Shown piece after piece: positions 1 through 6,171 of a DNA stretch of 7,567 bases. A program made the translations under genes and the position numbers. Numbering within the stretch: the stretch's first letter is position 1; every line of letters begins with the position of its first letter. The stretch covers positions 1,787 to 9,353 of the forward strand of contig LFTF01000052.1 of NCBI GenBank assembly GCA_001512945.1, read 5' to 3'. The notes beneath the pieces are model-generated. The model did no database searches. It worked only from the letters and a program-made list of their open reading frames with translations, and was not told the origin of the DNA. This stretch comes from Clostridiales bacterium DTU023. GTDB taxonomy: Bacteria > Bacillota > Clostridia > Saccharofermentanales > DTU023.

Positions 1-1056
1 AAAAATGTAATATATGGACTGGAAGCACATCAAAATATCGAATTGAAGTTTTACGAGCCTATAAATCTTCTCTTTCCGATGAGCTGGAATAGAAGATTAC
101 ACGACAAGATTATTATTGTTGACGAAAATTTGGCTTTAATAGGTGGCAGAAATATTGCAGATAAGTACTATCTTGAACATATCGAACAAGACAATTTTTC
201 CAAAGATAGAGATGCAATTATATATAAGGATGAATCTCGAGGGGATTATGACAGCGTCATAAGTGATATGAAAAGCTACTTCGAGCAGACATGGAACTAC
301 AAAAACTCTAAACCGTTCAAAAAAGCATTACATTATAAAAAAATTGTTAGAGGAGACGTATCCAATAGAAATTTAAAATATGACTATTTGAAGCTGCGGG
401 AAAGAGCTAAGGAAAAAATAGAGCAGATAAATTGGTACGATCATACAATAGCTGTTGACAGTATAAAGTTTGTATACAATCCTGAAGGCAAAATGTTTCG
501 GGATCCACTGTGTATAAGGGCGCTGTTACAGTTAGCTTCACAGGCTGAAGAATCCATGTTCATTCAGAGTCCCTATATCATTCCCACAAGACGAATGAAA
601 ACAGAATACAAACAACACGATGTAGATGTGGAGAAGATCACCGTATTAACGAACTCGTATTACTCAAGCCCAAATCCTCTCGCTATATCGGGTTATTCGA
701 GCCACAGAAAACGATTAGTAGATAGTGACGCAACTATTTATGAGTACCAGGGACAAGGCTCTATCCACAGCAAAACCTATATGTTTGATGATTATATAAG
801 TGTTGTGGGATCATATAATTTGGATGCGAGAAGTAGCTATTTAAACACTGAATCCATGGTAGTAATACGCAGCAAAGAATTTGCAGAATTATTGAAAGAG
901 AATATTCAAGTAGATCTCGATAAGAGTTTAAAAGTTGGCAAGGACTATTCTTATGAGCCAAACGACAAGGTAGCCGAAGGTAAGGTCTCTGTACTTAAAA
1001 GAATGGGCATAGCTATCTTATCTTTGATTACGCGCTTATTTGGATATCTGCTGTAG
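1..1056 (+). CDS. Phospholipase D-like / cardiolipin synthase family protein, 5' end missing
   Basis: The frame is open from the first base, so the N-terminus lies outside the window; 351 residues are visible and the TTG at 43 is an internal Leu codon, not a start. Two HxKx4D motifs are present: LHDKIIIVD, followed by GGRNIADKYY (His at window residue 34), and IHSKTYMFD, followed by GSYNLDARSSYLNTE (His at window residue 256). Two HKD motifs forming one active site are the hallmark of the PLD superfamily; the GGRN context after the first and the N-x-D-x-R-S-x-x-x-N-x-E context after the second fit the ClsC/YmdC-type cardiolipin synthase branch, which joins phospholipids at the membrane. The family is usually around 470-510 residues, so roughly a quarter is missing. 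The C-terminus ends in a short hydrophobic stretch (about the last 17 residues) that could touch the membrane. It converges on the metal operon with a 58-base gap. Substrate is inferred from family only. Confidence 0.85.
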   Translation, partial: KNVIYGLEAHQNIELKFYEPINLLFPMSWNRRLHDKIIIVDENLALIGGRNIADKYYLEHIEQDNFSKDRDAIIYKDESRGDYDSVISDMKSYFEQTWNYKNSKPFKKALHYKKIVRGDVSNRNLKYDYLKLRERAKEKIEQINWYDHTIAVDSIKFVYNPEGKMFRDPLCIRALLQLASQAEESMFIQSPYIIPTRRMKTEYKQHDVDVEKITVLTNSYYSSPNPLAISGYSSHRKRLVDSDATIYEYQGQGSIHSKTYMFDDYISVVGSYNLDARSSYLNTESMVVIRSKEFAELLKENIQVDLDKSLKVGKDYSYEPNDKVAEGKVSVLKRMGIAILSLITRLFGYLL

Positions 1057-1114
1057 GCATTGGCGGATACCAGGAAGATAGTGCCGACGTTTACTCTGAC
1101 AATTGCCTTCTGTC

Positions 1115-1348
1115 TTACTTATCTTTGACCTGAGTTTTTATAACATCATAACCAAGTGTCGTGATGGCCTTTTCGATGTCTTGGATGGATATCTTGTCAG
1201 CGTCAAAGTCAAACTTTACTTTACTCGAGTTAAACAGTACCTTGACACTGTCTTTATCCACACCGTTCAATGATTTTGTCGCGTTCTCAATCTTCTGTAC
1301 GCATGAGGGACAGGTTAATGGTTCCAGATGAATCGTGGCTTTTTGCAT
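1115..1348 (-). CDS. Small HMA-domain heavy-metal-binding protein (CopZ-like fold)
   Basis: A 77-residue protein matching a single heavy-metal-associated (HMA) domain of beta-alpha-beta-beta-alpha-beta layout. The metal site is LTCPSC near the N-terminus (Cys13 and Cys16); the usual Met two residues before the first Cys is Leu here. The ending 'ALTTLGYDV'-type segment (here ITTLGYDVIK) is typical of the last helix and strand. The start is supported by an AAAGGAG site on the minus strand at about 1357-1363. It is the last gene of a three-gene operon, 40 bases after the P1B ATPase stop. That ATPase has no N-terminal HMA domain of its own, so this protein plausibly delivers metal to it or acts as its detached regulatory domain; that is inference. 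Metal identity (Cu, Zn, other) cannot be read from CPSC alone. I see no convincing terminator after it. Confidence 0.85.
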   Translation of the reverse strand: MQKATIHLEPLTCPSCVQKIENATKSLNGVDKDSVKVLFNSSKVKFDFDADKISIQDIEKAITTLGYDVIKTQVKDK

Positions 1349-1388
1349 TTTCTTTTCTCCTTTAATATCGTTACTGTTTCCTGTATTA

Positions 1389-3242
1389 CTAGTATCTCAA
1401 CTTGTAGCGAAGTAGTCTCATACCGTTTAAGATGACGACCAATATACTGCCTTCATGTACTAACATGCCTATCGACATATTCATCCAACCGCTAAAAAAC
1501 ACGCTGGCAAGCAAAAATAGCACTACACCCACTGCGATCAGGATGTTTTGGCGCATGTTATTAGATGTTGCCTTTGTTAACCCCAGCGCATGAGGCAAGC
1601 GACTAAAGTTTGAATTCATCAAGACAATATCCGACGTTTCAATTGCTACGTCAGTGCCGCTGCCCATGGCAATTCCAATTTGTGCCAGTGCCAGTGAAGG
1701 GCTGTCGTTAACTCCATCTCCAATGAACGCAACAATTTGGCCTTTATCGATTAGATCTGAAACGTATGCCGATTTATGTTCCGGCAACATATGTCCACGA
1801 GCTTCCGTCAAGCCCAGTTCGCGGGCTACCAAGTCAACGGTCCCCTGATTATCTCCCGATAGAACTACCAGGTTCTTAACACCCAGCCGTTTAAGTCTTG
1901 CAAGGTCTTCCTTCACTCCCGGCCGGATTTGATCGCGAATTCCCATGAGTACTCCAATTTCGCCATCAACGGCAGTCAAAACAAGCGAACTCCCATGGTC
2001 GACAAATCGATTAATATCCGCGCGGACCTGCTCATTTATATGAACATTTTCTTGTTCCATCAAGGCGACATTGCCCACTGCAATTCGATGACCATCTACA
2101 TCCGCGACAATTCCGCCCCCCTTTACGACGTCAGTATTTTCGACTCTATATCGGAATGTGTTTCCAATGAAGTCTGTCACTGCTTTCGCTAACGGATGAT
2201 CAGATTCATGCTCGACACTTGCCAGATAACTTAAAATTTCTTCAACATTGGCGCCATATATTTCATTGTCAGCAACTTTGGGGTTTCCAACCGTTAATGT
2301 ACCTGTTTTATCAAACACCATGGTATCCACTTTGCTAAAATCGTGGATCACTTCGCTGCCTTTTAGGAGGACTCCGTGTCGAGCGCCATTGCCAATGCCT
2401 GCTACGTTTGAAACAGGTACACCGATCACCAATGCTCCCGGACACCCTAAAACCAATATTGTGATGGCCAGTTCAACGTTTCGAGAAAATAACCACACTA
2501 CCATAGCAAGCACTAAAACTGCCGGGGTATAGTATTTGGAAAATCGGTTGATGAAACGTTCCGCTTCAGATTTTGAATCCTGTGCTTCCTCAACCAACTC
2601 AATGATTTTGCCAAACGTAGTGTCTTCGCCTACGCGATCAGCAACAATTCTAATGGTTCCATTTTCGAGGATTGTCCCGGCATATACACCCGAATTCAAG
2701 TTTTTGCCTACCGGAAACGCTTCACCGGTAATACTTGCTTCATTGACATACCCTTCACCTATTAAAACGGTGCCGTCAACGGGAATTTTACCACCAGTCT
2801 TGACAAGCAAAATATCGCCCACGTCAACTTCATCTACGGCCACTTCTTCAAATTCGCCGTCTGCCATTTGTTTGAAAGCACTCTCCGGGGCCATCTCCGT
2901 CAATTCTTTAATCGCAGATCGTGTTTTGTTCAAGGTACGTTGTTCCAAAAACGCTCCAAACAAAAATAGGAATGTCACAATCGCTGATTCCTCAAGATTG
3001 TTAATTAAAAATGCGCTGATAACCGCGATGGTTACGAGCACATCAATACTTACGACTTTGACTCTCAAGGCTTGATATGCTTGGATCGCAATTGGCGCGA
3101 CACCTAAAGCGGAGGCAACAGCAAACGAGCCAATCGCTATGAACTCATTTTTAAAACCTAGTTTACTGACAAATCCAATGACAATTAAAATTCCGCCGAT
3201 TAATGCGATATGATTTCTCTTGCCTAATATGAATTTTTGCAA
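1389..3242 (-). CDS. P1B-type heavy-metal translocating ATPase with CPG/HEGS motifs
   Basis: A 617-residue membrane pump with all P-type ATPase marks: TGE at 172-174 (actuator domain), the phosphorylation motif DKTGTLT at 311-317, the P1B His-Pro pair at 349-350, and GDGVND at 508-513. Hydrophobic stretches near 11-30, 34-53, 63-80, 85-100, 240-252, 259-280, 567-583 and 589-611 give the eight helices expected of P1B pumps. There is no N-terminal HMA domain; the protein begins almost directly with the first helix. The metal-site motif in helix 6 is GCPGALV, so the second Cys of the classic CPC is Gly, and helix 8 carries VHEGSILVVILN, reminiscent of the HEGGT motif of P1B-4 (Co/Fe) pumps. Metal specificity is therefore uncertain. 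The start is TTG, chosen because AAGGTGATC lies at the right distance and no nearby in-frame ATG exists. It sits 38 bases after the RIC-like gene. Confidence 0.92.
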   Translation of the reverse strand: MQKFILGKRNHIALIGGILIVIGFVSKLGFKNEFIAIGSFAVASALGVAPIAIQAYQALRVKVVSIDVLVTIAVISAFLINNLEESAIVTFLFLFGAFLEQRTLNKTRSAIKELTEMAPESAFKQMADGEFEEVAVDEVDVGDILLVKTGGKIPVDGTVLIGEGYVNEASITGEAFPVGKNLNSGVYAGTILENGTIRIVADRVGEDTTFGKIIELVEEAQDSKSEAERFINRFSKYYTPAVLVLAMVVWLFSRNVELAITILVLGCPGALVIGVPVSNVAGIGNGARHGVLLKGSEVIHDFSKVDTMVFDKTGTLTVGNPKVADNEIYGANVEEILSYLASVEHESDHPLAKAVTDFIGNTFRYRVENTDVVKGGGIVADVDGHRIAVGNVALMEQENVHINEQVRADINRFVDHGSSLVLTAVDGEIGVLMGIRDQIRPGVKEDLARLKRLGVKNLVVLSGDNQGTVDLVARELGLTEARGHMLPEHKSAYVSDLIDKGQIVAFIGDGVNDSPSLALAQIGIAMGSGTDVAIETSDIVLMNSNFSRLPHALGLTKATSNNMRQNILIAVGVVLFLLASVFFSGWMNMSIGMLVHEGSILVVILNGMRLLRYKLRY

Positions 3243-3246
3243 ATTA

Positions 3247-3256
3247 GATCACCTTT
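3247..3256 (-). promoter_or_regulatory. Ribosome binding site fixing the TTG start of the ATPase
   Basis: On the minus strand AAAGGTGATC is followed by TAAT and then TTG. This matches the anti-Shine-Dalgarno end of 16S rRNA very well, so the non-ATG start at 3242 is credible; the first in-frame Met lies more than 100 residues inside, past several membrane helices. Confidence 0.75.
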
Positions 3257-3280
3257 TCCTTTATATCGCAGTGCAAGTGG

Positions 3281-3583
3281 CTAAGAATGGTATGCGCCGT
3301 CTAGTTCGGCTAACATTTTGTATACAGCCTCGTAGCTTTCACATACATCAACCGGAACTGTGTAATCGCTCGTGATGTCACGCAACTTGGCAAATTCTTC
3401 TTCTAAATCAGGTTTATGTGGCCCTGCCTGGTCTATTTTCAGGTTGATTTCATCAAACAATTTGCGAACATCATGAAATTCCGGATGAGAGCCTCCGTGT
3501 ACTTTTGCTACAACCGGCACGTATTGTTTTAATATTTCGCAATTCTTTTTCGTAGCTTGATTAAATGTTGGTCTATTTGACAT
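3281..3583 (-). CDS. Short RIC/ScdA-like (hemerythrin-related) protein
   Basis: A 100-residue protein, started at the ATG with AAAAGGAGG eight bases upstream (3592-3600); an in-frame start 9 codons earlier would place that site inside the gene. Residues 23-40 (VVAKVHGGSHPEFHDVR) resemble the first metal-ligand helix of the RIC/ScdA/YtfE hemerythrin-like domain (di-iron Fe-S cluster repair proteins), and residues 74-98 (YTVPVDVCESYEAVYKMLAELDG) resemble the Y-x-P-P-x-x-A-C-x-T-Y-x-x-L-Y segment preceding the last ligand helix. Candidate metal ligands are His29, His33, Glu35, His37, His56 and acidic residues at 61-63. The protein stops at His98-Ser, where full RIC proteins continue with H-x3-H-x2-E-N-x-L-F-P, so part of the usual diiron site is missing. 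The bases after the stop do not encode the missing part in frame. First gene of the metal operon. Fold recognised by eye; function uncertain. Confidence 0.7.
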   Translation of the reverse strand: MSNRPTFNQATKKNCEILKQYVPVVAKVHGGSHPEFHDVRKLFDEINLKIDQAGPHKPDLEEEFAKLRDITSDYTVPVDVCESYEAVYKMLAELDGAYHS

Positions 3584-3591
3584 AATCCTTT

Positions 3592-3600
3592 CCTCCTTTT
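3592..3600 (-). promoter_or_regulatory. Ribosome binding site of the RIC-like gene
   Basis: AAAAGGAGG on the minus strand, 8 bases before the ATG at 3583. It decides the start, shortening the open frame by nine codons at its N-terminus. Confidence 0.8.
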
Positions 3601-3621
3601 CGTTTAGCAATCTAGGATTTC

Positions 3622-3627
3622 ATTGTA
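3622..3627 (-). promoter_or_regulatory. -10 box of the metal operon promoter
   Basis: TACAAT on the minus strand (5 of 6 to TATAAT). A start of transcription near 3614-3615 would follow, leaving a leader of about 30 bases before the RIC-like ATG. There is no good -35 hexamer at the matching spacing, as expected for a promoter that needs an activator; the FNR-type box takes that place. Confidence 0.55.
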
Positions 3628-3647
3628 TCGTGCAAATAGAAACATAA

Positions 3648-3663
3648 TTTGATCTGTATCAAA
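3648..3663. promoter_or_regulatory. FNR-type operator (TTGAT-N4-ATCAA)
   Basis: TTTGAT CTGT ATCAAA has perfect half-sites matching the FNR consensus TTGAT-N4-ATCAA. Its centre lies about 41.5 bases upstream of the transcription start predicted from TACAAT at 3622-3627, the standard class II activator position, so it most likely activates the minus-strand metal operon. It is about 127 bases upstream of the likely start of the divergent rhodanese transcript, too far for direct class II activation there. The site shows a CRP/FNR-family regulator; whether that protein senses oxygen, NO or something else is not visible. Confidence 0.72.
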
Positions 3664-3770
3664 AACTACAAAAATTGGGATAAATATTTGATCTTTCAAG
3701 CTTAGCCATCATTGCATCAATAAGAAGCATCGCTGTTTCTCTCGATACACGGCTAATGCGGGTACTTGGC

Positions 3771-3776
3771 TATAAT
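3771..3776 (+). promoter_or_regulatory. Probable -10 box of the rhodanese gene
   Basis: A consensus TATAAT lies 57 bases before the rhodanese ATG. The bases at the -35 distance (around 3748-3753) are poor, and the preceding TTGGC is only a partial extended -10, so this is a moderate-confidence promoter that may be weak or assisted. Confidence 0.45.
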
Positions 3777-3832
3777 ATAAGTCGAATATATTGATACAAC
3801 TTATTTTTAATAATTATGGAAGAGGATTTAAA

Positions 3833-4207
3833 ATGGATACAACACCTTGTGAAGGACTCAAAAATTTTACTGATGGTCTGACCGATAATAGTGGTTATAT
3901 GATTGAAATGGCACAAGCTAAACCAAAAATTGAAGCTGGGGAAGATGATCTGTTTATCATCGACATCCGATCTGAAACATCTTACAAGGCGGGACATATA
4001 CCTGGTTCCGTTAGCATCCCCTTGCGGGAACTAGTTGATAAGCTAGATAGTGTCCCCAAAGATAGACCTGTTTGGGTGGTTTGCAAGATGGACGCAATGA
4101 GTGCGTATGCCACCATGATTCTCCGCACACACGGCTACCCAGCCACCTTAGTACTGGGAGGTGTGCCGGCATGGGCGGATGCAGGCGGAACTCTTGAAAC
4201 AGCATAG
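3833..4207 (+). CDS. Single-domain rhodanese-like sulfurtransferase
   Basis: A 124-residue protein with one rhodanese domain. Landmarks are FIIDIRSETSYKAGHIPGSVSIPL (in the pattern D-x-R ... GHI-x-G-S-x-x-I-P), Asp44 and Arg46, the active-site strand VWVVCKMDAMSA with the candidate catalytic Cys84, and LVLGGVPAWADAGG near the end. Such enzymes carry sulfur as a persulfide on the loop Cys and pass it to acceptors such as thiols or cyanide. The loop reads CKMDAMS rather than the usual CRSGxRS, so it lacks the loop Arg. The ATG at 3833 is chosen because AGAGGA precedes it by about 9 bases; an in-frame TTG at 3791 lies right beside the predicted transcription start. No signal peptide is seen, so it is probably cytoplasmic. 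A Cys at residue 6 is also present. It diverges from the metal operon and converges on smsB. Confidence 0.88.
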   Translation: MDTTPCEGLKNFTDGLTDNSGYMIEMAQAKPKIEAGEDDLFIIDIRSETSYKAGHIPGSVSIPLRELVDKLDSVPKDRPVWVVCKMDAMSAYATMILRTHGYPATLVLGGVPAWADAGGTLETA

Positions 4208-4247
4208 GCCTTATTTGCAGGTGGTATGCGTTAAGTAGTTTACGTGG

Positions 4248-4312
4248 GAGGTCGCACGAAACCTAGTAGTCTTTAGCTAGAATTGCATTTGGATTACTGA
4301 GAGTGCGACCTC
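4248..4312. repeat. 10-bp inverted repeat with 45-base spacer between convergent genes
   Basis: GAGGTCGCAC at 4248-4257 and its exact complement GTGCGACCTC at 4303-4312 lie between the ends of the rhodanese (4207) and smsB (4340). The right arm can also fold alone as GAGTG-CGACCT-CACTC (4301-4316). There is no T-run after either arm, so it is not a standard terminator, though its place between convergent stops suggests transcript ending or RNA stability. It could also be the paired ends of a tiny remnant element. Confidence 0.55.
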
Positions 4313-4339
4313 ACTCGTTATTGCGTTGTATTAAATGAC

Positions 4340-5260
4340 TTACTTTAAAAATCCCTTTAGTATGGTCTCTTCTGCTTGTTTCTCAGTAAGTCCCAAAGTT
4401 GTAAGTTTAATTAGCTGCTCAGAGGCAATTCTCCCCATTGTAGCCTCATGTATGAGCTGTGCATCAGAGTGGAACGCTGAAACTTCCGGGATTGAAGATA
4501 CTCGACCGTTGTCCATGATAATCGAGTCGCATTGTATGTGCCCACGGCACTTATTGTAACCTCTCATAATTAAGTGAAAGATTTGCCTAGAGTCATCTTG
4601 CGCCACTGAACGAGAGATTATTTGGGCCGATGAGTTTTCCCCTCTCAGTTCAACAATTATATTAGATTCCGCATCTTGTTTATCGGTTGTTAGAAGTCTC
4701 TCAGTGACAATAAGTCGAGCATCTTTTCCCAGAACAACCTTTGTATCTCTCTTTGTCTTGTCGACTCCTTTAATTTGGACCATTTCAAGTTCAACAACGC
4801 CGCCTTCGTCTACATTTATGATCGTATTGGGATTTAAGATTCTATCTCCGCTTCCATCGCCTTCACCATAGTGCTTTTCTACATACTTCATTTTTGCACC
4901 TTTTCGTACAAAAAATTCATGAATTCCATCGTGCTGAGCCGCACTGCTTCCCGAATTATGAATTCCGCAGCCGGCCACGATTAATACATCAGAATCAGCG
5001 CCTACCTCAAAAGTGTTATAGACCATGTCATTTATATCTTCAGATAAAATAACCGGAATATGAACACTTTCGCCTTTCGTTCCCGGCTTGATTATGACGT
5101 CAATGCCCGGTTTGTCTGCTTTTGTTTTAATCTCGATATTGGCAGTAGACTTACGACCTGCGCCTTCGCCATTTTTTCTAATATTGTATGCGCCGATGGG
5201 TATTCCATGCAGATCAGCAACTTCTTCTAAAATCTTCTTATCTATTACATTCAGCTGCAT
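4340..5260 (-). CDS. smsB: SufB/SufD-like Fe-S assembly scaffold, minimal-system type (SmsB)
   Basis: A 306-residue SufBD-family protein, shorter than SufB (about 470-495) or SufD (about 420). It forms, with the SufC ATPase, the scaffold on which Fe-S clusters are built. The C-terminal core is clear: HIQCDS gives Cys244, aligned by context with E. coli SufB Cys405, and LIHEAT gives His271 and Glu272, aligned with SufB His433/Glu434, the residues linked to cluster assembly. The middle region (about 80-240) is the repetitive beta-strand part of the family. The end, LTEKQAEETILKGFLK, matches the SufB pattern G-L-x-E-x-x-A-x-x-x-I-V-x-G-F. AAGGGGGA at about 5267-5274 precedes the ATG. The start overlaps the smsC end by 23 bases, which suggests translational coupling. 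With no separate SufD, SufS or SufU nearby, it fits the two-gene SMS type, in which one protein serves for both SufB and SufD. Confidence 0.88.
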   Translation of the reverse strand: MQLNVIDKKILEEVADLHGIPIGAYNIRKNGEGAGRKSTANIEIKTKADKPGIDVIIKPGTKGESVHIPVILSEDINDMVYNTFEVGADSDVLIVAGCGIHNSGSSAAQHDGIHEFFVRKGAKMKYVEKHYGEGDGSGDRILNPNTIINVDEGGVVELEMVQIKGVDKTKRDTKVVLGKDARLIVTERLLTTDKQDAESNIIVELRGENSSAQIISRSVAQDDSRQIFHLIMRGYNKCRGHIQCDSIIMDNGRVSSIPEVSAFHSDAQLIHEATMGRIASEQLIKLTTLGLTEKQAEETILKGFLK

Positions 5261-5996
5261 TTGATTTCCCCCTTATTTCACACGCTTTGCGGCAACGGCA
5301 ATCATTATCTATCATCTCAATTTCATCTAAGACCTTATCCTTATCGGTGATTTCACTGATCCGACCACCAGCAACCATAATCACCTGATCCGCCAATCTT
5401 AGAATTCTCTCTTGATGGGATATAATCACGATCGTCATATCGTAGATTTTATTTAAAGTTTCAAATGTTTCGGTCAGTTTTTTAAAACTCCATAAGTCAA
5501 TGCCTGCTTCAGGTTCATCAAACAACGCAACTTTTAGTTTTCTTGCCAGTACACTTGCAATCTCTAAACGCTTTAACTCTCCGCCTGAAAAACTAGCATT
5601 TATCTCCCGATTTAAATAATCTTGAGCGCATAGGCCTACATCAAATAGAAGATCACAAAGACTCTTTTCAGCATTATCGCCAGATGCCAATGTAAGCAAA
5701 TCTCTAACGGTCATGCCTTTGAATCGAGCCGGTTGTTGCATAGCATAACCGATTCCAAGTTGTGCTCTTTCAGTGATGCTTTGCTCAGTAATGTCAATAC
5801 CATCCATCACGATTTTTCCTGATGTGGGTGGATATATTCCCATAATTGCCTTAGCAATAGAAGATTTTCCACCGCCGTTTGGTCCTGTCATTACATAGAG
5901 CTTTTGCTTGTCCAAGTTCAGATTTATGTGATTTAATATTTGAACTTTTCCATTGTCTCCTTCTAAACTAACTCCGACGTCTATTAATTCCAACAT
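5238..5996 (-). CDS. smsC: SufC-like ABC ATPase of the minimal Fe-S assembly system (SmsC)
   Basis: A 252-residue soluble ABC ATPase. Visible motifs: Walker A GPNGGGKSS (about 38-46), Q-loop region YAMQQPARFKG, signature FSGGELKRLEI (compare FSGGEKKRNEI of SufC), Walker B VALFDEPEAGIDL, and the switch His in IIISHQERI. SufC proteins power rearrangement of the SufB/D scaffold and do not drive transport; no membrane partner is encoded here. The ATG at 5996 is chosen because a GTG four codons earlier overlaps the AGGAG site (6008-6012). The last 20 residues are unusual: Cys at about 233, 235, 239 and 250 in the pattern C-x-C-x3-C-x10-C, with the last Cys inside the overlap with smsB. smsC and smsB are co-transcribed on the minus strand; a possible promoter lies near 6191-6220. 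Conventional SufC annotation is equally valid. Confidence 0.9.
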   Translation of the reverse strand: MLELIDVGVSLEGDNGKVQILNHINLNLDKQKLYVMTGPNGGGKSSIAKAIMGIYPPTSGKIVMDGIDITEQSITERAQLGIGYAMQQPARFKGMTVRDLLTLASGDNAEKSLCDLLFDVGLCAQDYLNREINASFSGGELKRLEIASVLARKLKVALFDEPEAGIDLWSFKKLTETFETLNKIYDMTIVIISHQERILRLADQVIMVAGGRISEITDKDKVLDEIEMIDNDCRCRKACEIRGKSNAAECNR

Positions 5997-6171
5997 ATAG
6001 ATCACCACTCCTAATTGCTAATTCCATAAAGATAAATAATGGCTTGAAACGACGCTCACTTATTTTTCAGTTCACAGAGATCCCTGCTAAAATTACGGCC
6101 ATTTCTCAGCTATCTTGAAACAGTCAAGCCTTCTTCGGATCGAAAGACAAGCGTGCGGCGTGTTTATATTC

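Noticed and set aside
43..45. TTG as the start of the PLD-like gene
   Set aside because: The frame is open to base 1 and the codons before it encode plausible family sequence, so the gene is cut by the window edge.
761..961. 66-codon minus-strand open frame inside the PLD-like gene
   Set aside because: It is a shadow of a well-supported gene, has no recognisable domain, and lies over the conserved second HKD region.
1057..1114. Terminator between the PLD-like and HMA genes
   Set aside because: Only short weak dyads (for example GACA ... TGTC) and no T-run on either strand.
1654..3075. Several plus-strand open frames over the ATPase
   Set aside because: Antisense shadows of strongly conserved P-type ATPase sequence; their compositions show no domain signal.
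1389..3242. ATPase N-terminal truncation because it lacks an HMA domain
   Set aside because: A strong ribosome site precedes the TTG start, all eight helices are present, and P1B pumps without HMA domains are known; a separate HMA gene follows.
3688..3700. Second FNR-like site TTGATCTTTCAAG
   Set aside because: The half-sites TTGA and TCAA are four bases apart instead of six, and the right half lacks the AT, so it does not fit the FNR pattern.
3770..3997. 75-codon minus-strand open frame over the rhodanese start
   Set aside because: It overlaps the conserved rhodanese N-terminus and its promoter and has no ribosome site or recognisable domain.
6028..6043. Fur-box-like AT-rich stretch near smsC (AAAGATAAATAATGG)
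   Set aside because: Only one partial GATAAT-like unit is present, without the inverted partner needed for a 19-bp Fur box.
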